Part shown: positions 22,985-34,870 of the stretch, piece after piece
Layout of the letters: the number at the start of each line of letters is the position of its first letter
Position numbering within the stretch: the stretch's first letter is position 1
Assembly (NCBI GenBank): GCA_036365455.1
Contig: JAWQUS010000016.1
Coordinates: forward strand, 11,865,001 to 11,929,000
Direction: 5' to 3'
Origin: Macrosoma leucophasiata
Taxonomy: Eukaryota > Arthropoda > Insecta > Lepidoptera > Hedylidae
DNA length: 64,000 bases
Made by a program: the position numbers and the translations under genes
The notes under the pieces: model-generated
Seen by the model: only the letters and a program-made list of their open reading frames with translations
Database searches by the model: none
Told to the model about the DNA's origin: nothing

Positions 22985-23159
22985 TCAGCATTTAGTACCT
23001 TTATTACTAACAGATTTTTCACATAAAAACTGTATTCCTGTTTTTTTGCTTCCATCAATTGTAAACTTCCTCTTCATCACTAGCTTTCTTTTCTTCTGGT
23101 TATCAGTCTCAATCTTAATTAAGTACCTAAAGTGGGTAAAATTTGGCAACCATAGGAAT

Positions 23160-26100
23160 TTAATCCTGAATTTTGATATCATTTTTTGTAATATTTTGAT
23201 TCATTTGATCATTTTCATATTCAACAAAATCATCAAACAAGCTGGGCCAGGCTTCTGTGTCATCATAACTGCTGAGATCATCACCCACAAATTCACAAAA
23301 ATTTAAATACATGTACCAAGTGTCCTTTGGAATGCCTCTAATATGAGGATTTTTTTCCAAATAACTCAACCATCTCTCTAATATGGGTGGTTCGTTATTG
23401 GTGAATACTAAACGCCACAATAATACGGCAATATCTGATGGGAGTATTCTTTGACCTGAACTGACATCTAAGCCGAATTTGAATGTAAATCTATATAAAT
23501 CCTTAAATTGTTCTGAATCTCTACTCAATTCATTAGTAATGTCACTTAATTTTTGTTGTATGCCTTTGATTGAATCAGTTTTCATATCTTTTAAGCCCTG
23601 AACAAATTCATGTTTCGTAAATCTACACATTTGACTAGCATTCAATTTCCAAGCCAGGACCAATACTTTAAAATTATCAGGGTTCAATTGCAAATCATTA
23701 CATAGGTTCTCTATACCTTCAGCCAAGATTGCATCCTCTAATGAATCTTTGTACTGATCAAACAACTGAATAATCTTAGCTTCAGATATGCGTGGTTCAC
23801 TTGATCCTAAGGAAGACATTGTTCTTGATATTGGTATAGGTATTTTTTTGTAAAACGATTTTGGAGTTTTTTCTGTACTTGAATATGTTTTTTGTATGGT
23901 TAACATTTCAGCAGAGCTATTTTCATGTATGGAATTCAATGCATTTGCATGCGTGCTGTTATTTCTATAAAAATTAATGCTATTGTCATTATCGTGAAGA
24001 AGGGGTTCTTCTTGAGGATAATCAGGTATCATCACTGTAGGCACTTGATTGGTATTAATAATCTCCGTTATTTCTGAAATTAAAGAAACACACAATGTGA
24101 AAAAAATATGAAATTCGTTTCATTGAGATATGATTTGCAGGCACATTCTATATTTTGGGGGAAGAATTAATTCGCGTGTTGGGTTTTGATTTGGGAGGGG
24201 CATATGATCTCCCTCGTGACAGTAGGATTGAAGGGACACAGAGGACCCTGTTTCCCCACACACAGGATTATTAGGTAAGTACAATATTGTCAGTCGTACT
24301 AGACTTATATCGACTTAAAGGGCATAAACTGGACGATAATAGGCGGCAGCGTGATGGTATCAGCGGTTAAGGCGGCAGCACAGACGACTTAATCAAAATA
24401 CTTGGCCACTAATGTCGAGAACAAACCAGTAAACGCACCGCCACCTGCTCTCATTCAGTTTGCGAACTTAAAACATTGCGAAAGTATGGCCAGTGAGTAG
24501 GTACTTTGCTTTTCCTTACGAGGTGGATTACATTTTTGTTAACCATTATTCGGAGTAGAATTTTGTTCATTACTTTGTTTTTAAATTCCTGCGCTTGGAT
24601 AATTGAATGCAGTTGTTATGATAGTTATGGCTGAGGGCACTACGCTCGTACTTTTTGACGATTATTTTTACTTGGCAATAGAAGAGTTCTAGAATGGCGA
24701 CCGCGTACCGGTAGACGAAGCGTAAACAGGGACAACAATTAACATTAACGGCAAGTATTTCTCCATCCAGGGTTGCAGGTAATCAGTGGATGAGGGCGAA
24801 CAAAGACCATTCATTTTAACAATCTTTGAGGGGGGGAGGCTTTTGCCCAGCGGATGTCTTTTGGCTAAAATGATGATGATAAATAAAAATGAGACTATTA
24901 TTTTGTACCTCTACATGAAGTTTAATTTAGAATGAGACAATAAGGTATTTGACTAATATAATTTTTTATAATTACAAAACGTTTATAAGAAATAAATAAA
25001 TATTATCTTGGCAACTTCTAGTCTACAAATAATCGTTTTTGAGATATCACCATTCAAAACGTTGCAAGTTACAGAATAACTCATAATGGCTCATACAAAA
25101 TTGTATTTGCCTGTAACATCACAATCTAGTTTAAACCTAGTACTTAATTCAATGACATATTAAAAAATCTTAAAATATCTTTGTTAATACTTTGTTTTTG
25201 TATTTTTTTTTTTGGGATTTGTACAAACAATCTACTTAATGGTGTGATTTATTCCAGAGAGCTAACATCGTTTGTGTTTGGCTCATGAGTTCATACAATT
25301 AGCTTTTTAGTTATGATTTTTTTTCCGAAAATAAAATAATTAAAAAAATTGCAATTTCATATTTTAAAATCTTCAATGATGGTACAAAGTTTGCTGTGTC
25401 AGTAGTATTTTATATAAAAGCAAACAGATCCCACTGATGTTTAATGAACAGTGAATACTACAGCCTATAACTAATCCTGTAGCTCAAACCTTGCTCACCT
25501 TTTTCATACTAAAATATCATTTATGTCCTAATGTTTTCATTAAATATTAAGACATAATTTTTATTAGCAGATTTTTATTTCAATATGGTCTGCAGGGGCA
25601 TATTTACCAGAGATGAAATGGATATATTTGGCCGAATATCGGTTATTCTGCAAGCTATGAGGCCGAAGAGTCAGATATTCGGCCCGATATCATATTACAT
25701 TACACGATCAGATTGATTTGAATATCATTGCCTCTTACCAACTAATGTAGAAAGTTAGGTATTCATTCACTACAATTTGACAATTCTTAATTTTTAGTAG
25801 GTATTAAACTAATTAAACTTTTGACATTGTCATATTAATATGATTTTCCTTGTGCAAAATAATGAAATTTTTATTTATATTACTATTTGGTATCGAGCCG
25901 GATATTGGCTCACTATCTGGTATTCGGCCAGATAGTAACCAGATGTCAGTTTCATCCCTAATATTACCCTAGGGTTAAGAGCCCAGGTTTCAGGTTGTGA
26001 GAGAGGTTCAAAGTTCTCAATTTAAAAATTTAACTTTTTCCAATTAACATATAGGACAACATACCTTACAGGCCCAGGGTGCAGATTCATTAAATACGGT

Positions 26101-26587
26101 CCTGATGTATAGATACAAAAATAGAAATATCCAAGGAATTGACATACAAAATTATCTTTAAAATGATCTATTACAGATAGTTTTGCATAATAGAAAATCT
26201 TCATAACAGTTTTCTATTAACTAGGTATCTAATATTATGGTCAATAACCATCATCCAATTTGGTAGTTCATATGTGAAATTATGAACCTTTCATATTTTT
26301 TTTGTTAAAAGTATTAACAAACTTTAAAAAAAAAACTTATGGAGAACACATAGATAATCCTACTGTATGGTAATTCCAAAAATTCTCTCATTATTTTTAC
26401 AAAAGCTGATAATATGGGCAATCAGTTATAACATATAGAAGTGTTTATATTTCTCTTAATCAAGTAATGCAATTGTCAAACACAAACAGCTACACCTCAG
26501 AAAATACTCACCATCGTTTATCCTGCGAGGTGATGCCACTACATCAGCATTAGCTTGGGAATGAAAACAGCTTAAGCAATGGCCCAT
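23160..26587 (-). CDS. DCUN1D3: DCN1-like protein 3 (DCUN1D3-type), two coding exons
   Basis: DCN1-like proteins bind cullins and the NEDD8 E2 and promote cullin neddylation. Exon 1 is 26587-26512 (ATG at 26585-26587) and exon 2 is 24073-23160 (stop 23160-23162), joined in phase 1 by a GT-AG intron, giving 329 residues. Exon 1 starts MGHCLSCF: Gly2 with Ser6 fits N-myristoylation and Cys4/Cys7 fit palmitoylation, as in membrane-anchored DCUN1D3. Residues about 27-120 are Asn/Ser-rich and unlike a folded domain. Residues about 120-312 form the DCUN1 (PONY) domain: SEAKIIQLFDQYKD, LVLAWKLNASQMCRFTKHEF, then the C-terminal WPSLFDDFVEY signature. The gene is convergent with eRF3. Without exon 1 the frame would begin at a spurious Met inside the intron. 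The intron holds a LINE tail and a hAT-like miniature element. Confidence 0.9.
24680..24895 (+). pseudogene. RTE-like LINE 3' end in DCN1-like intron
   Basis: The + strand reads NQWMRANKDH, followed by a stop and a 3' UTR ending GCCCAGCGGATGTCTTTTGG and ATGATGATGAT. This is the C-terminal tail and 3' terminus of the same type of LINE as at 19920-20280, 5'-truncated. Confidence 0.6.
25608..25960. mobile_element. hAT-like miniature element in DCN1-like intron
   Basis: The left end CAGAGATGAAATG and the right end CAGTTTCATCCCTA are imperfect inverted repeats (CAG/TAG-GGATGAAAC type). GGCCGAATATCGG and CCGATATCAT subrepeats inside pair with CGAGCCGGATATTGG and GGTATTCGGCCAG near the right end. 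It is about 353 bp and non-coding. Confidence 0.6.
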
Positions 26588-27623
26588 TTGACAATATGTA
26601 AAATAATATTCTCCAGGACATAAAACTTGTGCTTACAACACCAGGCGCCCAATAGTGCTCGTCTAATATTCCACCAAATATGCTATACAACATAATGAAG
26701 TATCAGTTTTTTCAGGAATCTTCGCAAGTTTCCAAAAATCTGAAAAAATTAATAATTACATGAGTTTGATAGCAATGATAACACAATTCATTTTTTATAT
26801 CAAAAACTAAGCTGGGCAATTTACATTACTTACCATCCTCATCATTCATTAAGATGTGCAACCGTGGTCACGTATATTTAATTAGAATCAACACTAACAC
26901 TGCTCTTGATGGCATGTTAGACTGTAAATAAAAGTAATTTTGGTAAATTAATGGCTAATTAAATGGGATCTTTTCGATTTTTTCGTCTAAATTATACACT
27001 TATGTACCTATTTATCCATCAATCGAATAACAGAATCGAATCGAATTACCACAGACCAATAACCATGTCGAATTACGATTTAAACTTCACTTCACAGACC
27101 ACAGCCAGACCAATAAACCAACTTCACTATTGAATTAGGGATGGGCCATAGATTAATTATTTAATAAACTACTTGGGGATGGCTAACTGAGATCGATTAA
27201 TTAGACAATCGATTTTATTTTTTAGACTGAAAAAAAACTATTAGGTATTTGAACCCATAGAGAAACACCGGACCATATGCACGCTTTTCCCTGTGTCAAA
27301 GTACAAGCCCAAGTGGGCACCTGTCGCCTAGATGTTTAAATGTGTGCGTGAAATTGTTTCTGTATTTTGTTAAAGTAAAAAAAAAAGGTAAAGGTGTGAG
27401 TTTCGTAGTAATAGACGATTTTTGTAGTGTACGTGTGTGTCGCACGCATTTTCCCCCGCAAAATATGACAGACTGTTTTGCATCGGTAATAAACGCTACT
27501 CCCCTCCAGTCCGCCGGCCCCTGTTGCTTTATGATTTGAACCGAACCGTGAATCGTTGTTAGGCAAAGCTAGATAATCGCTGTTCAATTGTTTTTACATA
27601 ACAACGGTAACAACCATACAAAT
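26588..27623. other. Upstream region of the DCN1-like gene
   Basis: No coding exon is recognised. AGACCAATAA repeats at 27054 and 27109 are CCAAT-like and could lie in the promoter. ACTCCCCTCCAGTCCGC at 27498 also occurs at 13998, marking a dispersed repeat. A possible untranslated upstream exon of the DCN1-like gene cannot be excluded. Confidence 0.35.
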
Positions 27624-28024
27624 GAGTTTTGGCGGGAACCTTGTAAGAGGCGTATGGTGCTCTTATTTTATTTAATTTTCTTGGTGTATTTTTAAGTTAT
27701 ATTGAATAAAGTTGGTGGCATTTTGTTTGATATAGGTTTATTACAGTGTCCGTGTATAGTGAAATAGAATAACGGTGCGAAAATACGACCTTTCAGGTTG
27801 CCTCCAAAACTTTATTGTAAATGTTCTGGTAAAGTAGCCATCGCTTTACTCGAATAACTTGATTGTAACTCACTTGACTGACATATTAAACTTGATAACT
27901 CATATACTTGATACTTACATATTATACTTGATGACTATATTATACTAACTTTTACGCTGCATAAATACGAAATATCGTTTTACTTGACACTAGTAATATG
28001 CGTAATAGCGATGCAATAATAACA
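27624..28024 (+). mobile_element. Retroposed unit, copy 1 (partner of 51317-51706)
   Basis: It begins GAGTTTTGGCGGGAACCTTG and matches 51317-51706 at about 90% by eye over its whole length, including TTGAATAAAGTTGGTGGCAT and ACGACCTTTCAGGTTGCCTC. The 3' end (about 28024) runs into the tRNA-bearing repeat pair, so the original tail and target duplication are not visible. No frame of note. Confidence 0.75.
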
Positions 28025-28465
28025 ATTTAGTAAATGTTGTTTTATATTATTTCGCATTAACACATGCTTGTGAAATATATTTTATTTAAAGAAAAATGGA
28101 AAGAAAAATTTGACTTCAGGCGAGGCTCGAACTCGCGATCTATTGGGAATCTAGTCCAGCCGCTCTTCCAATTGAGCTACTGAAGCCCTGCCCGATTTGT
28201 CTGTTTGTCAAATCTTTCCTTCACATTTATTGCATTGCTTTATGGTAGCAGCAGCGCCATCTATTGCCAACTATGCTAGTTAGGCAACCGATATAATAGA
28301 CTTTGCAGTTTATTGAATATCCGCGGCTGGACTAGATTCCCAGTAGGCCGCGAGTTCGAGTCTCGCCTGAAGTCAAATTTTTCTTTCCATTTTTCTTTAA
28401 ATAAAATATATTTCACAAGCATGTGTTAATGCGAAATAATATAAAACAAAATTTACTAAATTAGT
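28025..28465. repeat. Palindromic pair of tRNA-bearing repeats (copies C and D)
   Basis: Copy C is on the - strand (about 28036-28318) and copy D on the + strand (28323-28450). They meet leader-to-interior, and copy D begins inside its tRNA-like domain (GCGGCTGGACTAGATT). The outer flanks continue the symmetry (AATTTAGTAAAT on the left, ATTTACTAAATT on the right), so the whole segment is a large imperfect hairpin. Confidence 0.8.
28112..28187 (-). tRNA. tRNA-like gene, copy C
   Basis: 76 nt with the same fold as copy A. The acceptor start is GGCTTCAG, giving a G-T wobble with CTGAAGTC. The segment after the anticodon arm also differs (ATAGATC instead of GTAGGCC). A and B boxes are kept. The leader has a small TTTGTCTG insertion near 28197. 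Confidence 0.5.
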
Positions 28466-30796
28466 GTTTTCAGGTGTAACCTGGTAGCTGAAATATCTGA
28501 TGCTGCAACTTAGCTATAAATACATGATAAAAGAAGAAGCATGAAGATTTTTGAAGAAGTATTGTCTTAGCCTGTGGAGTGTATTGCATATAGGCAAATA
28601 CATATAGCTCTACTCAAAAAAATAAACTGAAATACTCACTACTACTATTCTTATGTTTAATTTATTTTAAGTAAATGTATTTGTAAAGAAAACGAATCAA
28701 GTGCCATCGTTCCCGGTAAGGGGAGAAAAGAGGATATGCCTCGTAATTTGTGAAATACTGCATGCCTCAATTAAAGGGATTGAACATTTAAATCAAATTG
28801 CTTAGTATATAATAATCAGTTTTTATTGTAAATGATGCAATATAAACTTGAGTCATAAATCTCAACCTGAAATAGACAGGAGGCAACCGTTGAGCTAGTG
28901 ACTGAGAATTCTGTAAATATTTATTTTCTTTAAAAGACATCAATGTTCAAAGCTTAGATTTTAAAAGAATGTTTTATATTTGTTATTGATATTGATTATA
29001 GTCAAGTACTACCTGTGATAATTAACATTTGTGATATACTTATAAAAATAGTTTTATAGTAATAGTCGATAAGAGAGGTTAGTTTTTTTTCAGATTTTGG
29101 TAGAGATCATTTTATATTTATAATGTTGATTGTTTTATAAAAATAAAACATATTGAAGACTATGTTATAATAAGTATTTATTAATAATTTTGTTTATTTC
29201 ATAGAATGTTGGCTTCGTTGATTATTATTATTAGAAACATATTGTTGTTAGGTACCTATGTTCAAATTAAAAAATAAGAAGTCTATTTCAGGTTAAGATC
29301 TATGACACAAGTTGATATTGCATCATTCACATTAAAAACGAATTATTTATATAGGTACTAAGCAGTTTGATTTAAAAGTTCTTGAAGAATACTGTATCCC
29401 ATGTGGCCCGGTGCCGGGCCATATGGGATACAGTATTCAATCCTACTGCGAGATGTGGAGGAAGGCTCTGCTCATTCTGATTATATGTAATGCACTCCAC
29501 TGGTTTAGCATAGAAAAGTTTTAATATAATTAATATAAGTATTTATAATATAAGTTTGGTTGTATATTTTATTAATATAAGTTTGTTTGTTGGGTAGCGG
29601 AGTTCTTCTCAGTAGTGACTGCACTTGGAACTCTGCTAAGTGAATAACTTTGATCTTGACGAATAAGTTTTTCTTTTTCTTCATTTTTCATCACTGAAGG
29701 AATTGAAAAAAATTGTGATTATTATGTTTTAACCAAGTAGTTTAAATTCTAATTTTTAATTTATTATTAAAAATTAGATTTTTTTTTTTTAGGTTATCAC
29801 TCTAGGTAGTTTATGATTTATTGACGTTTTGAAAGTATCTGTAAAGATCTGTTCGAAATGAAAATATTTTCTATTTCTATTATAGTAACATTGTACATCA
29901 AGTTCCGTCATTGTCTTTGAGCGCTGTTCTTCATTGAAATAGGAATCGAATTTAATTACTTTTGTACTCCTATTCCTGGTCTCACCATATTTTCAAACTT
30001 AATTGTTATGTAAAAAGTATAATATTTTTAAAATAATGAATATCTCCGCCTCCGCCGTGTAGTAGTAGTATAGGTTATTTTTAAGGAAAGAAGAATTATA
30101 AATATTTAATAAATGAGGCGTATGAAATAAAACGACTACATCAATTTACTTGTTGAATAGTAAGTGAAGTGTGCTCAAAAATTAACATGTAATCGAATTT
30201 CATCGATGTCAAATTACATCAATATTATAACAAATAATTCGTTTAGGTAGTATATTCTTCGAATGTAGTATGGAATAGATATATTAAACAACTGTTTTAT
30301 TTAGGCATAAAGTAGAATGATACTGTTTTATACGTTTCCGGGCCCAAACGTTACAACTATGTCATTTTCAAATTCGGTGATTTTTTGTATTGCCAGTAAT
30401 TGAAGTACATATGATCAAGTAAAAGTTGAATTAGATTGCTAATTGTTAACTACATAACGAAATATACCATGTAATGGGTTACGATTATGCGGGCCCAAAA
30501 TTACCCGTCGCCTTTACTAACTGACCCGACGAACATCGATAGAATCAATCAAATAACATGTGAAAGATTTGACAAGTTTTAACTATTTGTGTTAATAGTT
30601 GGTGATTGCTAAGGGCGTAAAGAAAAGAAAGAAGGAAAGAAAATGAAATTGTTGTTTTAACTACTTTCCTTACAACTTCTTCATGTTTTCTCTCCAATTA
30701 GCAACTTTTATGTTTAACCTTCGCTGGACTTTACTTATATTTCAACACATTAACCGATTCGGTCCAGCAATTGGCAAGACAACAAGCGTCATTTAA
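28466..30796. other. Intergenic, no gene recognised
   Basis: About 2.3 kb of AT-rich sequence. The only marked structure is the loop-less inverted repeat at 29387-29438. GCGGGCCCAAA-type strings at 30339 and 30488 are isolated. Confidence 0.5.
29387..29438. repeat. 52-bp near-perfect palindrome
   Basis: Arms of 26 bp run from GAATACTGTATCCCAT to GGCCCGG at the centre and back. The two mismatches are G/T-type, so an RNA copy would pair fully. There is no loop sequence. It stands alone in AT-rich DNA. Confidence 0.8.
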
Positions 30797-31695
30797 TCCT
30801 ACTACTATTATAAAGGCGAAAGTTTGTATGTATGGATGTATGGATGTTTGTTACTCTTTCACGTAAAAACTACTGAATGGATTTGAATGAAACTTTACCA
30901 CAATATAGCTTATACATCAGAATAACACATAGGCTATAGCTTATACATCAGAATAACACATAGGCTACAATTTTTGAGGTTTTTAATGTGAGGTCGTAGA
31001 AAAAACACATTTTTTGCGCTTACATTGCAAACGCTGACTGAATCCTACAAGATAGATCAAAACAATTTACTACAGTATTGTACAACTTAAAAAGGTCTAC
31101 AAAAAAGTCCGTGATGGTATATGTTTATCTCTTAGGAATAACCCACAATAACCATTTTTTATCCTTTACTTTGTACGAGAAATAATGGCTTATTTACGAA
31201 GCGATTTTAAGCAATACAGTATTAATCCTTATCCAATTAAGTATCTTAAATACATTGTGCATTTAATAAAGATCAATATGGCTTTTTACAGCATGTAAAT
31301 TAAATAAATATTTTCGAAGATATCACAGATTTAAAATGCAGAGTCATAGCAATTTCGGCGATAAATACCGTTTCGGTGATAAATACCGGCAGCGGCGCCA
31401 GGCGAACGGGGCGTGGGGGGAGCGGGGTAGGTGCGGTGGGGAAGAAGTGGCTCATCGCTGAGTGCGCGACCCGAACGCGGGCAGACGCGTGAGGGCAGAC
31501 CATAGACTGGGCAGACGTCGTTGACGGTTGTGTCCGTTTTGCGAATTTTCAAGGCACTAGCGATTTCTTTTTGGTTAGGAGTTACACGTACAAATTAGGG
31601 CTCTGCAGTGCTTAGTTACCGTATTTCTTACTTATTACTAGACTAGACGGGACGAACCTGAAGTCCACGCGAACGAAGTCGCGGGCAAAAGCTAG
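30797..31695 (+). mobile_element. Non-autonomous Helitron with GC-rich core
   Basis: It starts TCCTACTACTATTATAAAGG after an A (30796) and ends with a hairpin-forming CGCGAACGAAGTCGCG, then AAAAGCTAG before a T (31696), the Helitron 3' structure. It is 899 bp with no Rep/Hel coding. A duplicated 33-bp segment (AGCTTATACATCAGAATAAC and following) lies at about 30907-30965. The core 31370-31520 is strongly GC-rich and unlike the ends, so it may be captured sequence. Confidence 0.8.
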
Positions 31696-32398
31696 TTTTT
31701 ATATAAAGGGATTAATAATTTAATAAACAGATAAAAACTTTTAAGGTAAAATTGTTTGTTTTAGGAGTAAACAAGATAAAACTGTTTTTTGTAGGCTTGT
31801 TGGAGTTTAAAATGACTATATTAAATGTTAATATGTGTATCTCTTATTTATGTACGTTATTATTTTTTATGTATTTTAATTAAATAAATAAAAAAATGTA
31901 TTTATTCTCTCCACAACAACATTAACAGTACAAAATTATGTTAACTGCAATACAAAAACATTCAGTCGTGTCTTGTAATTTATTGTGGAGACTGGAGCCT
32001 GAACTAAAGTTATAAAACCTGTTTTACAGGTCTCCAGGTCCACACCCTTCATTTTTATTGTTTGACTGCAATGTGCATTTATTATGCACGAGTTTTATTA
32101 CAAAGTTTTATATTTTTAACTCATATTACTATATGCCGCCGATTATTGACTATTTCTTTTTGAAATTATAATTTTTTGTCAATGTTTCTATTATATATTG
32201 AAAAAATGTATTCTGTGCATGATAAAGAAGCTGTAATATATTTAGTTTTCGCAACAACACGTGCGAGCGGTTTTGAAATTAAAGAAAAAAATGACTTGAT
32301 ATATTTGTGGGAAAATGTAATTTTTCTTTAATTTCTGAATAAAGAAGCTGCTAATATTTTCTTTGTATATCATGTCTTTTTTAATATTGCTTAAATTA

Positions 32399-32575
32399 GG
32401 AGGAGACACACAAAGACGTCCTAGGAATCTGCGTGCATGTATGAAGAGAATGATGAATGAAGAAGAAGCACGGGTGACGTGTCAGGTCTGGGATATCTGG
32501 CGGTGAACACTCTCTGTCTACCCCGTAAGGGCAAGTCCCTTACGGGGTAGACAAAGCTTAAAGATACATACACAC
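32399..32575 (+). repeat. LINE 3' end fragment
   Basis: The + strand copy contains CATGTATGAAGAGAATGATG, GTGTCAGGTCTGGG and GTCTACCCCGTAAGGG, then a short ATACATACACAC tail. This is the sense version of the 3' UTR read antisense at 21085-21200 and 52852-52980. The CTACCCCGTAAGGG part is duplicated in inverted form (32515-32553). Confidence 0.6.
32515..32553. repeat. 17-bp perfect hairpin in LINE 3' UTR
   Basis: TGTCTACCCCGTAAGGG and its exact reverse complement are separated by the 5-nt loop CAAGT. Confidence 0.85.
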
Positions 32576-32913
32576 ACAGACTACCATTCATACTTTAATA
32601 TCTGGGATAAACAAAACTATGTAATATATGTAATTAAAATTTTATTTTATAGAAAGTTTGTATATGATGTTTTTATGTATGATATATTATAGTTAAATGA
32701 GTATCATAAGTCATTTTAATCTCTCACAGATCAGGAGGCCAATATTGGTGGAGACACAATTGAACAGGAGACAGTATTATTTTTCTTGTGACCTGACAGA
32801 ATGATCTTGTAATATTATGTAACTAAACTCATCACTTTTTATATAATTTCATAACTTCTTGTCTTTAAAATATTCTGTACAATTTCTCATTATAACAAAG
32901 ATTATATTTCAGA

Positions 32914-33092
32914 CTAGCTGTTTCCCGCGGCTTCACCCGCATGGATGTCAAAAAGTAGCCTATGTTCTTTCTCAAAGTCAGCTCTATCTCTGTACCAAAT
33001 TTCATTAAAATCGGTTCAGTCGTTTGGACGTGAAAAGGTAACAGACAGACAGACAGACAGAGTTACTTTCGCATTTATAATATTAGTAGGGA
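32914..33092 (-). mobile_element. Small non-autonomous Helitron (reverse orientation)
   Basis: On the - strand it begins TCCCTACTAATATTATAAAT and ends GGAAACAGCTAG with T outside; the insertion site is A|T. It is 179 bp and carries a (CTGT)n run (CAGA on the + strand, about 33046-33061). Confidence 0.75.
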
Positions 33093-34339
33093 TTGTAAAG
33101 ATTATTTTAATCATAAATAGTTAAAAGATTTTTCAAGGTTGTGAGATATTTATGATGAGTAATGTAATGAATTTGAAATTATTTATTAATGATATAGGGA
33201 TGCTTTATCTTTTAACAAAAAATAAATTTAAATATTAAAAATAACAAATCGTTTTATTTTGGTTTTGAAACAATTTTAATTTTTCAAAAAAGATTTATTT
33301 GAAACTCGAATCTTTTTATTGCCAACCTTCCTAAATCGATCACATCGCCATCTATAGTCCAGTAGACGATTTATCGATCAAAACCGGTAAATATGCTCTC
33401 CATGGACAACTTATCGGTTTTTTTACGAACAGCAGAGAAATTCGCGTATAAAACGTTTGTGTAGCTTTTTTTCGCTTACTATATACACGTCTTAAAGTCT
33501 GTTTATAATTTTTGTTTACAAGCAATGGCTATATTTCATCTTTCAAGAACTCTGAATAAGCGATTTTTTGCTGTGTAACGGTTTACCGATTCACTATTCC
33601 TTGCTGCACCTTGCAGCACTATCGATAGCCATGTTAGGTCTATACCGTAGACAGTATTCTATTGTCTATGATTCATACCGCCATATTGTTATTATTGTTT
33701 GTGTATGTAGAGTACGTATAAATATTGAGAAAACGAGATAAAAAATTAAAGTAGGTATTGAGAAAACGAGATAGCCATTTTTGGCCCCATATAAAAGTAA
33801 TGTATCTGAAAGTAATAAAGCGAAAAGGCATGAATGGGATCCATAGTATATGCCCTCCCCTCTTTACTTCGCAGCTTATATAAAGTTATAGGTGGCTTGT
33901 ATGAGGTAGTGTTGGGTAGGACCATTGACCTTGGAAATATATGTACACGAAATACCTACCAAAAAAGGTGCATACCTAAACTTCAGCAAGAACACAATAT
34001 GGCTGCCGTTGATAGAGATGTTACCCAAATGCTTGACGAATATCGATACGGAAAATGTTTCTATAACTCGATACATTTTCGGCAAGCTGTATTCTTAACG
34101 CTATAAAATATTACAATATTAAATGTAATTTAATATATTAATTCTTATTTAACGGCTTTTGGCACTCTTATGCCTCTAACCTGACTGGAATACAATAGCG
34201 CTGAACACAGCACGCCGTTTTGCGGTAGTTAAATTAGAGCTCTACTTCAAGTAAAAATGTACTCGGAGAAACGGAACCTACGTTGCACGTGTGGGACCAT
34301 ACGTACTAGGTAAGTTTTTTACGAGGTGGAAATGTCTTC
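33093..34339. other. Intergenic, no gene recognised
   Basis: A mixed region. The open stretch 33834-34106 has no recognised domain. TATCGATA occurs at 33620 and 34041. GAGAAAACGAGATA is duplicated 45 bp apart (33727 and 33759). Confidence 0.4.
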
Positions 34340-34870
34340 CCAACAGGTCATCTAGGGGAATTATGCCCAGTTGCTCCCACGGCGATTGCCTCCGGAGGCA
34401 AATATGCCTCCTAGAGCCAAAGCCGGAACATTGGCCCCACTAAAATAACCTTTATTTGGCATCACCGCACGTGCTTCTTGCCCCGAGGAGTATTTGTATA
34501 CTCTTTTCCCGCAGGTTGAGAGGTAGGGTATGTATACTCTTTGGTTGAGAGCCATCTGCGCTCGCCGATTGCTCGGTGAACAAACTAGTGCCATCTCGAC
34601 CATAGTTGCCACGATAGCAAGGGGCGGGGAACGATCCAAGATCCGATTAGCTTGGTGGTAAGGCTCCAGTGACGGAGCTCGCGGGCGTATGCACCACCTC
34701 ATTACTTCATATATACTTGCCGCTAAATGGTAGTGTTCCTGTCAGGTGGTAATGTACGACCCTATAACTCCCAGCACAGAGGCATAACACCTTAGGCCAC
34801 AGTAGTGATGACGCATCAGCATTTTGACCTCTGGTCTTTGTGTAAGTGTGAACTGCATGCATGTTTACCT
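34340..34870 (+). repeat. SINE-like dispersed repeat, copy 2, with GC-rich leader
   Basis: Positions 34660-34870 repeat the motif order of copy 1 (GCTCCAGTGACGGAGCTCGC, GGTAATGTACGACCC, CACCTTAGGCC, GCATTTTGACC). The leader 34340-34650 is GC-richer and includes the palindrome GCCTCCGGAGGC near 34387. The copy lacks the TATAGGCTGCAG part. Confidence 0.5.

Noticed and set aside
24074..24095. Start of the DCN1-like protein at the Met encoded at 24093-24095
   Set aside because: A TTTCAG acceptor directly precedes position 24073, and an upstream exon with a matching donor and phase encodes a better N-terminus.
30339..30500. CGGGCCCAAA and GCGGGCCCAAAA as ends of another copy of the TTGGGCCCGC miniature element
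   Set aside because: Both strings are in the same orientation and the sequence between them does not match the two confirmed copies.
33834..34106. 90-codon frame on the + strand
   Set aside because: No family resemblance and no splice-linked neighbours. It is probably chance.
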